Assembly (NCBI GenBank): GCA_027051905.1
Contig: JALUGO010000005.1
Coordinates: 62,001 to 126,000, forward strand
Reading direction: 5' to 3'
DNA length: 64,000 nt
From: Desulfurobacteriaceae bacterium
GTDB taxonomy: Bacteria > Aquificota > Aquificia > Desulfurobacteriales > Desulfurobacteriaceae
Part shown: positions 43,124 to 54,999 of the stretch, piece after piece
How the letters are laid out: every line of letters begins with the position of its first letter
Position numbering within the stretch: position 1 is the stretch's first letter
Translations under genes and position numbers: made by a program
The notes under the pieces: generated by a model
What the model was told of the DNA's origin: nothing
Database searches by the model: none
The model's input: only the letters and a program-made list of their open reading frames with translations

Positions 43124-44452
43124 ATGTTTAAAGTTCTCTACGACATCTTCAGCTCTGTAAAACTTGCCATAGTTCTTCTCCTTACCCTTGCTGTGACTTC
43201 CATTGTTGGAACCATAGTTGAGCAGCAGCAGGATCCCGAAAAGTATCTGCGGGAATACGGGGAAACAACCTACAAAATCCTCAAATTTCTGGGATTCACT
43301 GACGTTTACCACTCCTGGTGGTATATAGCTCTCTTAACTCTACTGGCTTTAAACCTAATCGTCTGCTCCATCAAGCGCCTTCCGAAGATCTGGAAAATTG
43401 CAATGGAGCCCCGAAAGACGCTGCCGCCGGGTTATGAAAAGGGGCTGGCAGTGTCAAACGCCATCACTCTTCAGGCCTCTCTTAACGAGGTAAAGGAAAA
43501 ACTCCTTGAAACCCTAAGGAATAAACGCTACAAAGCAGAAGTTTCAAAAGAAACGGAAGAAGAGGTTCACCTTTTTGCAGATAAGAATGTCTATGCCAGG
43601 TTTGGAGTTTATATCGTTCACCTTGGCGTTTTAATTGTCCTTATAGGCGGTCTTGTAACGGCAATTTTTGGTTACAGAGGTTATATGAACCTTGCCGAGG
43701 GGACTTCCAGCAACCTGGTCAGCTTCTTCTCAGGGCCGAAGATAGTGGAGCTCCCTTTCTACGTTAAGTGCAACAAGTTCAAAATCGATTTCTACCCCTC
43801 CGGAATGCCAAAGGCTTACATTTCTGACCTCTCCATCATTGAAGACGGAAAAGAAGTTCTCAGGAAGAGTATTGAGGTTAACCATCCTCTCAAGTATCGG
43901 GGAATCTACTTCTACCAGGCAAGCTACGGTCAGGGAGAGGCCTTTTTAAGGATAGTCTCTCCCAAGGGAGAGGAGATTGTAGGAGTTGCGTTTGGCCAGC
44001 CAGTAAAGTTAGGGGAAAACACCTACCTGCGTATTGTGAGCCTTGATGGAAACACAATGAGCATAGGTATCGAATTCATCCAGAACGGAAAGGTGCAGGA
44101 GGGGGTTATAAAGCCCTTCATTCTTTACAAAGTTCCGGGAACAGACAAGTCCTTTGCAATGGTTGATTTTAAGCCTGTTTTCTACACAGGACTTCAGGTA
44201 TCTAAAGACCCGGGAACCTGGATAGTGTGGGTAGGAAGCATCATTCTAATAGCCGGTCTTATTGTAGCCTTCTTTATCCCTCACAGGAGGATCTGGGCAA
44301 GGATTGAGAAAAAGGGAGAAAACAGGGCAAGGCTCGTTATAGGGGGGCTTGCAAACAAGGGAACTGAAGGCCTTGCCACTGAGCTGGAGGAGGTCTTAGG
44401 GGTGCTCAAGTCTTCATACTGTCAGAATACCCCTAAGGAGGAAGAGTCATGA
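43124..44452 (+). CDS. ccsB: Cytochrome c biogenesis protein CcsB (ResB family)
   Basis: System II haem export/ligation subunit, 442 residues. N-terminal helices (SVKLAIVLLLTLAVTSIVGTIVEQ, WWYIALLTLLALNLIVCS), a third helix with VYIVHLGVLIVLIGGL, a large periplasmic domain (about 190-360, with HPLKYRGIYFYQASYG), and a C-terminal helix (WIVWVGSIILIAGLIVAFF). Overlaps ccsA by 4 nt; the two proteins form one membrane complex that attaches haem to apocytochromes c. Confidence 0.92.
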   Translation: MFKVLYDIFSSVKLAIVLLLTLAVTSIVGTIVEQQQDPEKYLREYGETTYKILKFLGFTDVYHSWWYIALLTLLALNLIVCSIKRLPKIWKIAMEPRKTLPPGYEKGLAVSNAITLQASLNEVKEKLLETLRNKRYKAEVSKETEEEVHLFADKNVYARFGVYIVHLGVLIVLIGGLVTAIFGYRGYMNLAEGTSSNLVSFFSGPKIVELPFYVKCNKFKIDFYPSGMPKAYISDLSIIEDGKEVLRKSIEVNHPLKYRGIYFYQASYGQGEAFLRIVSPKGEEIVGVAFGQPVKLGENTYLRIVSLDGNTMSIGIEFIQNGKVQEGVIKPFILYKVPGTDKSFAMVDFKPVFYTGLQVSKDPGTWIVWVGSIILIAGLIVAFFIPHRRIWARIEKKGENRARLVIGGLANKGTEGLATELEEVLGVLKSSYCQNTPKEEES

Positions 44453-45456
44453 TTCACTCAGTAACACTCTTTAACGCCGGAATGGTAGCCTATTTTCTGG
44501 CGTTTCTGTTCTACACAATCTTTACTTTCTCAAAGAGCAGCTGGTCTTCAAGGCTGGCAACTTCATTTGCCTGGCTGGGAGTGGTTCTTCAGGGAGCCGG
44601 GTTTATCGTCAGGGGAATAGAGAAGGCCAGAGTTAACATGGTTTCAGACTGGATGGCCTTTTACAAGTATGCCCCCTTTACAAATATGTATGAGTCTCTC
44701 ATGCTCTTTGGATGGATGGCCGTGCTCATCTACCTGATCTTCGAATGGAAGTATAAAAACAAAGCCTTTGGAATGTTCGTCATTCCTCTGGCGCTGGTTG
44801 GGGAGCTCTCCACTCAGATACTCGGATTTAACGAAGAAGCCCAACCATTGGTTCCTGCACTTCAGAGCAACTGGTTGCTCTTCCACGTTGTTACAACCTT
44901 TATAGGTTATGCAGCTGCTGCCGTTAGTGCAGGAGTAGCCTATGCATACTTTGCCCGCAGGGAAGACACAACAAAAAAAGACTGGGCTGTAATTTTCGTT
45001 ACAACCTGGTTTATATTCTTCTTCATCATCTACTCTGCATTTAGAGAGAACATAATCCTTTACCTGGGAGTATCAGCTGTTGCAGCTGCAGTTTTCTGTC
45101 TTTTCCTCTATCTCATCAAGAAGACGGGAATTGCAAAAGTTCTTCCAACAGTCGAAGCCATGGAACAGATAATGTATCAGTCAGTTGCAGTAGGCTTTGT
45201 TTTCCTTACTATAGGAATCATTCTGGGAGCTGTCTGGGCTAAGTACGCCTGGGGTGGTTACTGGTCCTGGGATCCAAAGGAAACCTGGTCACTTATCACA
45301 TGGCTGGTTTATGCAGCCTACCTGCATGCTCGCTACATCAAAAACCTTAGAGGCAAACCCCTCGCATACTTTACCATTGTAGGTTTTCTGAGCGTTATAT
45401 TTACTTATTACGGCGTTAACCTTATCATTCCAGGACTCCACAGTTACGCCCAGTAA
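44449..45456 (+). CDS. ccsA: Cytochrome c biogenesis protein CcsA (ResC family)
   Basis: 335 residues, about eight membrane helices. The haem-handling WWD motif is present as WGGYWSWDPKETWSLITWLVYAAYLHAR near the C-terminus. Conserved His residues flank it (FHVVTTFIGYAAAAV and PGLHSYAQ). Partner of CcsB. A strong hairpin terminator follows 9 nt after the stop. Confidence 0.93.
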   Translation: MIHSVTLFNAGMVAYFLAFLFYTIFTFSKSSWSSRLATSFAWLGVVLQGAGFIVRGIEKARVNMVSDWMAFYKYAPFTNMYESLMLFGWMAVLIYLIFEWKYKNKAFGMFVIPLALVGELSTQILGFNEEAQPLVPALQSNWLLFHVVTTFIGYAAAAVSAGVAYAYFARREDTTKKDWAVIFVTTWFIFFFIIYSAFRENIILYLGVSAVAAAVFCLFLYLIKKTGIAKVLPTVEAMEQIMYQSVAVGFVFLTIGIILGAVWAKYAWGGYWSWDPKETWSLITWLVYAAYLHARYIKNLRGKPLAYFTIVGFLSVIFTYYGVNLIIPGLHSYAQ

Positions 45457-45464
45457 ACAAACCT

Positions 45465-45490
45465 CTGCCGGCCTCAGGCCGGCAGGTTTT
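45465..45490 (+). terminator. Intrinsic terminator of ccsBA
   Basis: A 9-bp G+C-rich stem (CTGCCGGCC/GGCCGGCAG) with a 3-nt loop is followed by GTTTT. Classic Rho-independent form. Confidence 0.85.
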
Positions 45491-45520
45491 CCCATTCTAA
45501 ATAACTTTTAACCCGGATAA

Positions 45521-45548
45521 TTGACCCTTCAGATGGGAAGAATAAATT
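45521..45548 (+). promoter_or_regulatory. Possible promoter of the 78-residue protein
   Basis: TTGACC (45521-45526) and TAAATT (45543-45548) with 16-nt spacing, about 38 nt upstream of the ATG. Together with terminators on both sides it makes the gene a separate transcription unit. Confidence 0.45.
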
Positions 45549-45586
45549 AATTTAACCAAACTCAAAAATCCTGAAGGAGGTTAGCC

Positions 45587-45823
45587 ATGGAGCTCTGGGT
45601 AAGAGCTAACGGCGAAACCATCAAACTTCAGGGTTCTTTAAAAGCAATATTTGAAAAGATCTCTCAGGAGTTTAAAAAATCTCCACAGATTCTGGCATTC
45701 AACGGAACAAAGCGCGAAAGGAGGCGCTTCAAAAAAGAACTGCGCTGCGCAGGAAAAAACCTTTTAAAAGCCGCTGAAAACTATCTCAACTGGTATAGAA
45801 ACTGCAAAAGACTATTCAGCTAA
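45587..45823 (+). CDS. Small basic protein of unknown function, monocistronic
   Basis: 78 residues with a very strong SD (GAAGGAGG). N-terminal half: MELWVRANGETIKLQGSLKAIFEKISQEF, a strand then amphipathic helix. C-terminal half: very basic (GTKRERRRFKKELRC) then helical with aromatic residues (ENYLNWYRNCKRLF); two Cys residues. No family recognised. The basic centre suggests nucleic-acid or membrane binding. Its own promoter and flanking terminators indicate a real, independently expressed gene. Confidence 0.7.
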   Translation: MELWVRANGETIKLQGSLKAIFEKISQEFKKSPQILAFNGTKRERRRFKKELRCAGKNLLKAAENYLNWYRNCKRLFS

Positions 45824-45830
45824 AGTAAAT

Positions 45831-45848
45831 GCCGGGGAACCCCCCGGC
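45831..45848. terminator. Hairpin between the 78-residue protein and the convergent WYL gene
   Basis: GCCGGGG pairs with CCCCGGC over a 4-nt loop. The plus side lacks an immediate U-tract; the minus side runs into ATTTACTTT. Probably bidirectional. Confidence 0.5.
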
Positions 45849-45904
45849 AAGCTTCCCCACTCCTTCCCCTTTTTGATTGACTGCCTAATATAATAAACAG
45901 CAAG

Positions 45905-48070
<2,166 letters not shown>

Positions 48071-48071
<1 letters not shown>

Positions 48072-49528
48072 TGATTAATGTTCATGTAGAGAACCTTGGG
48101 ATTATAAAGGAAGCTGACATCAATCTAAGACCATTTACGGTATTCATAGGAGAGAACAACACCAATAAAAGCTGGTTAGCGTATTCTATTTTCGGAGTTT
48201 TGTCTTTACGTCAACATCTTTTAACTACAGGATATTTCATAAAAAAAACAGAAAATGGGGATGTTTATTTAAGAGAAATTATTTTTTCTATAGTAGAAGA
48301 AGTAATTGAAAAGGGATATAAGGAGATAGAGAACTTTCCTAAGTTTGTAAAAGATAATCTAAATCTATTCCTTAATTCTATTTCAGAATTTTTCTCCATC
48401 CAAGCTCCTGATTTCTTCTCAACTGGGAAAGAACTTTTTAAGAAGTTTAGAATAGAGATACAAATTTCAGAGAATTTGCTAGAAACAATAACTTCCGAAT
48501 TTGAAAATTTACCAAATAGAACAATGCTGGCTACAGCCACATCTCTATATTTCTTTAAAAGCGGCAAATCCCTTATTATAGAAGGTAAGGAACTCAGAAG
48601 TTTTCCAAAAGATTTAATTAGATTTATGATAACTAGAGAGCTTATAAATATTTTTACTAGTTTGATTTTTTCTAAATTAGTGATATTGCCAGCAGAACGC
48701 AAAGGTTCCACTCTAATAGAAGAGAATTTGTCTAATCTTAACTCCTTGATTCTTGACTTTTTGAGAAAGACAGAAGAATCACCTGAAGAATTCCTTGATA
48801 TGCTCTCACGGGCATTACTCAAGAGTAAGATTATATCTAATAAAATTATTGAAAGCTTTATATCGTTCATGGAAGAAGCAAAGAAAAGTAAAACAGAGAT
48901 GGGAAGCCATTATTATCAACTTTCTAAACGTTTATCTTCAATCTTAGGTGGTCAGGTTGTTGTTAATGATGAGCAACAAATATTTTTCGTTCCAAGAAAA
49001 AACGATCATACTAGACTTCCCTTTCATATAACATCTTCCCTCGTAAAATCGCTGATACCGATCCAGCTTTATTTAGAAAAAGTAGCATCAGGAAAAGATT
49101 TTATAGTTATGGATGAACCAGAAATGAATTTGCACCCCAAAGCTCAGCTACAGTTACTGGAAACGCTGGTTGCCATAGCAAATGGACTTGAAGAAAGGGA
49201 TAGAAACTGTGTTCTCATAACAACCCACGCTCCCTATTTTTTAGAGTACCTTGAGGTAATGCTTGAAGCTTCTAAGACCGCAAAGGAGAATCCTGAGCTG
49301 AAAGGGAAGTTATCTAATCTCTTTGAAGTTGGGGGTGAAGGTGCTTTGCTTCCTCCAGAAAAGCTTTCTGTCTATCAATTTACACCTGAAGGAAAAGTTG
49401 TTTCCGTCTTTGATGAAAAGAATTTAACTATTGATCTGCAAACATTTTCTGATGTTTCTCAGTTAATTCCTGAAAAATTCTGGAAAATAGAGGAGCTAAA
49501 AGAAAAGAAATATGGAAAACATAGTTAA
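48071..49528 (+). CDS. SMC/OLD-like AAA ATPase, probable defence component
   Basis: 485 residues with an ABC/SMC-type ATPase head. The N-terminus INVHVENLGIIKEADINLRPFTVFIG leads to a Walker A of G27-ENNTN-K33-S34, in which the usual second glycine is Asn. The middle (about 60-320) is helical and may form a coiled arm. Near the C-terminus: signature-like SSLVKSL, Walker B IVMDEPEMNLHP (D348, E349), and H-loop TTHAPYFLEYL (H386). This is the AAA_21/overcoming-lysogenization plan used by many ATPase-nuclease immune pairs. The gene is plainly A+T-richer than pheS and pheT and tightly overlaps its neighbours. Confidence 0.8.
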
Positions 49529-50042
49529 AGATATCCTGTCCTTAGGTAATATTCAACAAGGTTGCAGGTGTGAAGATAATGATGGTAGATTGTCATTAGC
49601 TATTAGGCACAATGAGACCGCCTGTATGGTCAAAATTACTGAAAACCTGATTAGACATTTAAATATTGGAAGCGATGAGGTAAGAACGGACGATTGTGTT
49701 GTTGTTTACACTTCCTGTAATTTACATTTTCGTTTGATTATTGCTATTGTAGAACTTAAAGTGAGCAGGCAACTAAGAGGAATTGATAAAGCAAAAAGGC
49801 AGTTAAGAACCTTGATAAGAAGCTTTAGGAATTACTACAACAGTGAATGGGATAGAATTTTAAGAGATCAATTAGTAATTGCTTTGATAGTTCATAACAG
49901 ACCTGCTATTGTAGATGGAGCACGAGAATGCCTAGAAGGTATAGACCTTTACTATCTAAAGAATCCTGCGAGTGACAAAAAGTTTAGAGATGTATTAAGA
50001 AAAGCCTTGGAAAGCAGAAACCTACCAGGAGAGGTAATATGA
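49512..50042 (+). CDS. Small PD-(D/E)xK nuclease-like protein paired with the ATPase
   Basis: 176 residues, family not recognised. The central stretch fits a PD-(D/E)xK core: DD (60-61) heading a strand CVVVY, then a strand LIIAIVELK with E81 and K83 twenty residues later, followed by a helix GIDKAKRQLRTLIRSF. This is pattern-level evidence only. Four Cys residues lie in the first 70 residues (CRC at 18-20, C39, C62). It overlaps the ATPase by 17 nt, and its last codons supply the pheT SD (AGGAGAGG) with a 4-nt ATGA overlap. Confidence 0.6.
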   Translation: MENIVKDILSLGNIQQGCRCEDNDGRLSLAIRHNETACMVKITENLIRHLNIGSDEVRTDDCVVVYTSCNLHFRLIIAIVELKVSRQLRGIDKAKRQLRTLIRSFRNYYNSEWDRILRDQLVIALIVHNRPAIVDGARECLEGIDLYYLKNPASDKKFRDVLRKALESRNLPGEVI

Positions 50043-52420
50043 AGATAACCTACAACTGGCTGAAGGAGTTTATTGATATAGATGATCTATCACCTCAAGA
50101 GGTTGCGGATATTCTCACAGACGTTGGAATAGAGGTTGACTCTGTTCGATATGCCGCCGAAAACCTTGAGAAGGTTGTAACCGGAAAGATTATCGAGATA
50201 ACGAAGCACCCCAACGCCGACAGGCTAAGGATTTGCCAGGTTGATGTAGGAGACACCGTTCTTCAGATAGTTACCGGAGCAGACAACGTTTACGAGGGAG
50301 CCGTCGTTCCTGTTGCACTCCACGGCTCAAAGCTCCCCATAGGGGTAAGGATAAAGAAGAGCAAGCTGAGGGGCGTTGTCTCAAACGGAATGCTTTGCTC
50401 TGAGGAAGAGCTTGGACTCTCTGAGAGTTCCTCAGGGATAATGATTCTTCCGGAAGACACTCCGATAGGGAAAGACATCAAGGAAGTTTTAGGGTTAGAC
50501 GACTGGGTCATTGAATACGAGATAACGACAAACAGACCCGATGCACTGTCTGTTTTAGGAATCGCCAGGGAGCTCCGCGCTGCCCTTGGAAGGAACATTA
50601 AACTCCCTGAAACATCTTACGAAACGGGAGATTTTGAGGCAAAAGACGAGGCCTCCTTAGAGGTTTTAGACCCTGCAGCCTGCCCCAGGTATGAAGGGTT
50701 TGTGGTTAAAGGAATTGAAAACAGAGAGTCTCCCCTCTGGATGAAGGTTCGCCTCTACCTTGTTGGATTAAGGCCAATAAACGCAGTTGTTGACGTTACA
50801 AACTACGTCATGTATGAACTCGGCCAGCCGCTTCACGCCTTTGACCTTGATAAGCTAAAGGGTAGAGAGGTTGTTGTCCGCCGTGCAAAAAATGGAGAGA
50901 AGATAGTCACTTTAGACGGCGTTGAGAGAGAGCTCTCTAAAGATGATCTTGTAATAGCAGACGCTGAAAAACCTGTGGCAATTGCCGGAGTTATGGGGGG
51001 AGAGGGGAGCGGAACGGACTTTAACACGGTTAACCTCTTTTTAGAGTCTGCCCACTTCGACCCGATGACCGTAAGGAAAACTTCCAAGAGGCTTGGCCTT
51101 TCAACAGACTCCTCCTACAGGTTTGAGAGAGGAGCAGATATAGAAGCCTGCACATTTGCAGCAGAGAGAGCTCTCCACCTCATCCAGAAACTCACCGGCG
51201 GAAAAGTTGCAAAAGGGAACCTCTCCTTCTACCCCAAACCCTACACTCCAAAGGTCATAGTCTTTTCACCCGAAAAGGCCGTTAAGCTCTTAGGGGTTCA
51301 CATACCTGCAAGGAAGAGTGCTGAAATCCTTACAAATCTCGGCTTCACAGTTAAGAAGGAGCAGGACTACTTAGTCGTTAAAGTCCCCTCCTGGAGAAAG
51401 TACGACGTAAGCAGAGAAGTTGACCTCATTGAAGAAGTTGTAAGAATCTACGGAATGAAAAACGTTGTAAGCACCTACCCTCTGATGCACTCAGAGGTTG
51501 AGAGGAACTTCGGCTACTTCAGGGTTGAGAGGGTAAAAGAAGTCCTTTCCGACTTAGGACTGAACGAGGCAATAAACTACAGTTTTATAGGGGAAAAACT
51601 CTACTCAAAGTTTGGACTTCCCGTTGAGAAACTCGTGAAGATAAAGAACCCACTCTCTGAAGAGTGGGTCTACATGAGGAATTACATCTTCCCGAGCCTG
51701 GTTCAAAATGCCGTTAACAACATAAACAGGAACGAGAAGGACGTTTTCCTCTTTGAGGTTGCAAAGGTCTTTATTCCAGAAAACGGGGAGCTCCCCACAG
51801 AGAAACTCAAGTTAGGATTCCTTATCACCGGAAAAATTCCAGAAGGCCTGTGGAGCTGGAGAAAAGTAGACTTTTACGATCTGAAGGGAATTGTTGAGAC
51901 CCTCTCTGAGCTCCTGAAAGTTCCTTTAGAGTTCAAAGCAACAGACTCCTATAGGTTCCTCCATCCGGGACAGTCTGCAGAAGTTCTCCTCGGCGGAAAG
52001 CCGGTTGGTTTCGTCGGGAAACTCCACCCAGACGTAAACGAGGCCTTTGACATTAAAGAAGAGATTTTCGTAGGAGAAGTTGACCTGGAGGAGCTCCTTA
52101 AAGCCTCAAATGAAGTGAAGACTGAGTTTAAACCGATACCGAAGTTCCCGCCGGTTATGAGGGATATCGCCGTTTTAGTTGACAGAGAAACTCCCGTTGC
52201 GGAGGTTGAAAAGGTAATAAGAGAAAACGCAAAGTTCCTTGAGAAGCTTACCCTTTTTGATGTTTATGAAGGTAAAGGAATTCCAGAAGGAAAGAAAAGC
52301 GTAGCATTTTCACTTACATTCAGAACACCCGACAAAACCCTTTCAGATGACGAGATTAACAAAATTTTAAGTGCTATAATTGACTCACTTGCTAAAATAG
52401 GAGCTAATTTAAGGGGCTAA
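50039..52420 (+). CDS. pheT: Phenylalanyl-tRNA synthetase beta subunit
   Basis: 793 residues. N-terminus MKITYNWLKEFIDID, an EMAP-II-like OB fold (VVTGKIIEITKHPNADRLRICQVDVG), the B3/4 editing domain (CPRYEGFVVKGIENRESPLWMK, GRPINAVVDVTNYVMYELGQPLHAFD-type), B5 (DSSYRFERGADIE), catalytic-like core (LNEAINYSFIG, IKNPLSEEWVYMRN) and a C-terminal ferredoxin-like anticodon-binding domain (FPPVMRDIAVLVDRETPVAEVEKVI). Its start codon overlaps the end of the nuclease gene, so expression depends on transcription through the inserted pair. Confidence 0.96.
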   Translation: MKITYNWLKEFIDIDDLSPQEVADILTDVGIEVDSVRYAAENLEKVVTGKIIEITKHPNADRLRICQVDVGDTVLQIVTGADNVYEGAVVPVALHGSKLPIGVRIKKSKLRGVVSNGMLCSEEELGLSESSSGIMILPEDTPIGKDIKEVLGLDDWVIEYEITTNRPDALSVLGIARELRAALGRNIKLPETSYETGDFEAKDEASLEVLDPAACPRYEGFVVKGIENRESPLWMKVRLYLVGLRPINAVVDVTNYVMYELGQPLHAFDLDKLKGREVVVRRAKNGEKIVTLDGVERELSKDDLVIADAEKPVAIAGVMGGEGSGTDFNTVNLFLESAHFDPMTVRKTSKRLGLSTDSSYRFERGADIEACTFAAERALHLIQKLTGGKVAKGNLSFYPKPYTPKVIVFSPEKAVKLLGVHIPARKSAEILTNLGFTVKKEQDYLVVKVPSWRKYDVSREVDLIEEVVRIYGMKNVVSTYPLMHSEVERNFGYFRVERVKEVLSDLGLNEAINYSFIGEKLYSKFGLPVEKLVKIKNPLSEEWVYMRNYIFPSLVQNAVNNINRNEKDVFLFEVAKVFIPENGELPTEKLKLGFLITGKIPEGLWSWRKVDFYDLKGIVETLSELLKVPLEFKATDSYRFLHPGQSAEVLLGGKPVGFVGKLHPDVNEAFDIKEEIFVGEVDLEELLKASNEVKTEFKPIPKFPPVMRDIAVLVDRETPVAEVEKVIRENAKFLEKLTLFDVYEGKGIPEGKKSVAFSLTFRTPDKTLSDDEINKILSAIIDSLAKIGANLRG

Positions 52421-52431
52421 GAGGAAGAGAA

Positions 52432-52728
52432 GTGAGCTTACCGCAAACGGTTGAAGTTGTAATTCTAGGCAGGAAGTTTAATATAAAAACCGACCGGGAT
52501 CCTGATTACGTCAGAAAACTCGCTCAAAAACTTGAAGAGATGATTGAGAAAATCAAGTCGGGCAACAGCCGGATCACATTCGACAAAGCCATGGTTGTAG
52601 CCTGTTTTTATCTGTTGGATGAGAATGAATCCCTAAAAAAGCAGATATTTGAACTCGGTGAAGAGATAAAGAGACTGGAAGAAGGTGCAAAACTCCTTAT
52701 AAAGCCCAACAACAAAATAGCTCCTTAA
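52432..52728 (+). CDS. zapA: ZapA-like cell division protein
   Basis: 98 residues: VEVVILGRKFNIKTDRDPDYVRKLAQKLEEMIEKIKSG at the N-terminus is the ZapA dimer domain; a C-terminal helix follows (LKKQIFELGEEIKRLEEG). Bundles FtsZ filaments. GTG start behind GAGGAAGAGAA. It is next to the 5-formyl-THF cyclo-ligase gene, as in E. coli, but without room for 6S RNA between. Confidence 0.85.
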   Translation: MSLPQTVEVVILGRKFNIKTDRDPDYVRKLAQKLEEMIEKIKSGNSRITFDKAMVVACFYLLDENESLKKQIFELGEEIKRLEEGAKLLIKPNNKIAP

Positions 52729-52762
52729 TCTTCCCTTGGCCCCAACTTCATTTTAGGGGTTG

Positions 52763-53359
52763 ATGTTGCCGTCAAAAGAAGCCCTGCGGAGTTTTATCCG
52801 CCAGAGGAGAAATCTCCTTACGGAGAGCGAGTGGAAGTCTTTAAGTAAAAAGATCGTTGAGAACGTAAAATCGTTCTTAAATACCCTCCCTTATGTAGAA
52901 AGCTTCCTGTTCTTTTACCCGATCAAGAAAGAACCCGATTTAATCCTTTTAGCAGAAGAGCTTCTTAAGAATGGAAAAACAGTCGCATTTCCCAAAATAA
53001 ACGGCAAGGAGATTACCCCCATAGTGGTAAACTCCGTAAAGGAACTCTCTCCAGGAAAGTTCGGAATTCCTGAACCTCCTTCGGATTTCAGGCGGGTTCT
53101 AAAGAGTGCAGACGTTGTTTTCGTTCCCGGTCTTGCTTTTGATATTTCGGGATTCAGAGTTGGTTATGGAGGAGGCTACTACGATCGATTTCTTAAATCC
53201 TTTACCGTAAAGGCCAAAGTTGGAGTCTGTTTCTCATTCCAGCTCTTTGAAAAAGTTCCCCACAATCCATTTGACATTCCAGTTGACTACATTACTACAG
53301 AGAAATTCTGGATAAGGAGGAAAAAATGGAATCAATCCTTGTTGCCATACTGGCAATAG
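52763..53359 (+). CDS. 5-formyltetrahydrofolate cyclo-ligase
   Basis: Converts 5-formyl-THF to 5,10-methenyl-THF using ATP. 198 residues: the N-terminal [74 protein letters not shown] and the C-terminal [12 protein letters not shown] are typical. ATG 52763 (AGGGG upstream) is preferred to a TTG one codon earlier. The 3' end overlaps rny by 34 nt. Confidence 0.92.
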   Translation: MLPSKEALRSFIRQRRNLLTESEWKSLSKKIVENVKSFLNTLPYVESFLFFYPIKKEPDLILLAEELLKNGKTVAFPKINGKEITPIVVNSVKELSPGKFGIPEPPSDFRRVLKSADVVFVPGLAFDISGFRVGYGGGYYDRFLKSFTVKAKVGVCFSFQLFEKVPHNPFDIPVDYITTEKFWIRRKKWNQSLLPYWQ

Positions 53360-54999
53360 TATCAGGACTTGCCGGTGGTTATGTGGTTGGCAGTAAAAAG
53401 GGGCAGGTAGCTCGTGAAGAAATCGAAAGAAAAATAAGAGAAGAAGCAAAAACTGAAGCCGAAAGAATAATCAAAAGGGCTCAGGAAGAAGCAGAAGAGA
53501 TAAAAAAGAAGGCCGAAAAGTTCGAAAAAGAGGCTGAAGAGAAGTATGAGGAACTTCGTAAAAAGGCGCTTTTAGAAGCTAAAGAGGAAGTTCTTAAAGA
53601 GAGAGAACGTATAGAAGAGGAGCTGAAGGAAAAAAGAAGAGAACTTGCAGAGCTTGAGAAGAGGCTTTTACGTCGTGAGGAATATTTAGATAAAAGAGAA
53701 TCTACTCTCGACAAGAGAGAGGAAAATTTAGACAGAAGAGCCGAATTTCTGGATAAACTCGAAGCGGAACTTGAGGAAAAAAGGGCTGAAGTAGAAAAAC
53801 TTGAGGCGGAGCTTCTCGAGAAAGAGGTAAAACTGAGCCAGCTTTTAGACGAAGAGCTGAAGAAACTTGAAGAGATCTCCGGAATGACAAGGGACGAAGC
53901 CGTTGAGGAGCTCATAAGACGCATGGAAGAAGAGGTTAGAAAAGACCTTGCCATTAAGTATAAGAAGATCGAAGAGGAGTTTGAACAAACAGCGGAAAGA
54001 AAGGCTCGGAAGATACTTGCAACCACCATTCAACGGCTTGCAACAGATATTGTTGCAGAGACAACCGTCTCGGTTGTTGACCTACCAAACAACGAGATGA
54101 AGGGAAGGATAATCGGTAGAGAGGGTAGAAACATTAGAGCCTTTGAGCTTGCAACAGGAGTTGACCTGATAATTGACGACACCCCTGAAGCCGTAACCAT
54201 CTCCTGCTTTGACCCGGTTAGAAGGGAAATTGCAAGGATAGCCCTTGAGAGATTAGTTGCCGACGGCCGCATCCATCCTGCAAGGATTGAAGAGGTTGTT
54301 GAGAAGGTTAAGCAAGAGATTGAACAGGAAATGCTGAGCGCTGCAGAAGAAGTTCTCTTTGAGCTTGGAATAGACAACGTTCACCCAGAACTTAAAAAGC
54401 TCCTAGGAAGACTTAAGTTCAGAACTAGCTACGGCCAGAACGTTCTTCAGCACGTTAAGGAAGTTGCATACCTTGCCGGAATGATAGCAGCCGAGATTGG
54501 AGCAGACGTTCAGCTTGCCAAACGGGCAGGGCTGTTCCACGACATCGGAAAGGCTGTAACCCACGAAGTGGAAGGCTCCCACGCAATAATCGGTGCGGAC
54601 ATTCTGAAGAAATACGGAGAGCCTGAGGCCGTTGTAAACGCAGCTGCCGCCCACCACGGAGAGGTTGAGTTCACAACCGTTGAGTCTGTATGTGCCGCAA
54701 CTGCAGATGCTCTTTCTGCTGCAAGACCTGGAGCAAGAAGGGAGAGCTTAGAGGCCTACATAAAGAGGATTGAAAAGCTTGAGAGCATAGCTGAATCCTT
54801 CCCCGGCGTTATGAAGGCATTTGCGATTCAGGCCGGAAGGGAAGTGAGGATAATGGTTGAGCCCGACAAGATTACAGACGAGGAAGCTGCGTTTTTAGCC
54901 CATCAGATCTCTAAGAAGATTGAGGAGGAAGTTCAATACCCCGGCCAGATTAAGATCACCGTTATAAGGGAAACGAGGGCTGTGGACTATGCAAAGTAA
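53326..54999 (+). CDS. rny: Ribonuclease Y
   Basis: Membrane-anchored endoribonuclease that starts mRNA decay. 557 residues: transmembrane N-terminus ([20 protein letters not shown]), a long coiled coil (about 25-200), KH domain ([31 protein letters not shown]), HD domain ([23 protein letters not shown]), and C-terminal [13 protein letters not shown]. It coexists here with an RNase E/G homologue, so two decay initiators may operate. SD AAGGAGG. Confidence 0.96.
   Translation: MESILVAILAIVSGLAGGYVVGSKKGQVAREEIERKIREEAKTEAERIIKRAQEEAEEIKKKAEKFEKEAEEKYEELRKKALLEAKEEVLKERERIEEELKEKRRELAELEKRLLRREEYLDKRESTLDKREENLDRRAEFLDKLEAELEEKRAEVEKLEAELLEKEVKLSQLLDEELKKLEEISGMTRDEAVEELIRRMEEEVRKDLAIKYKKIEEEFEQTAERKARKILATTIQRLATDIVAETTVSVVDLPNNEMKGRIIGREGRNIRAFELATGVDLIIDDTPEAVTISCFDPVRREIARIALERLVADGRIHPARIEEVVEKVKQEIEQEMLSAAEEVLFELGIDNVHPELKKLLGRLKFRTSYGQNVLQHVKEVAYLAGMIAAEIGADVQLAKRAGLFHDIGKAVTHEVEGSHAIIGADILKKYGEPEAVVNAAAAHHGEVEFTTVESVCAATADALSAARPGARRESLEAYIKRIEKLESIAESFPGVMKAFAIQAGREVRIMVEPDKITDEEAAFLAHQISKKIEEEVQYPGQIKITVIRETRAVDYAK

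Noticed and set aside
52729-52762. 6S RNA gene between zapA and the 5-formyl-THF cyclo-ligase gene, as in E. coli
   Set aside because: The gap is only 34 nt, too short for a 6S RNA.
53481-54029. A 182-codon minus-strand Ser-rich frame
   Set aside because: Antisense shadow of the Glu/Lys-rich coiled coil of RNase Y.
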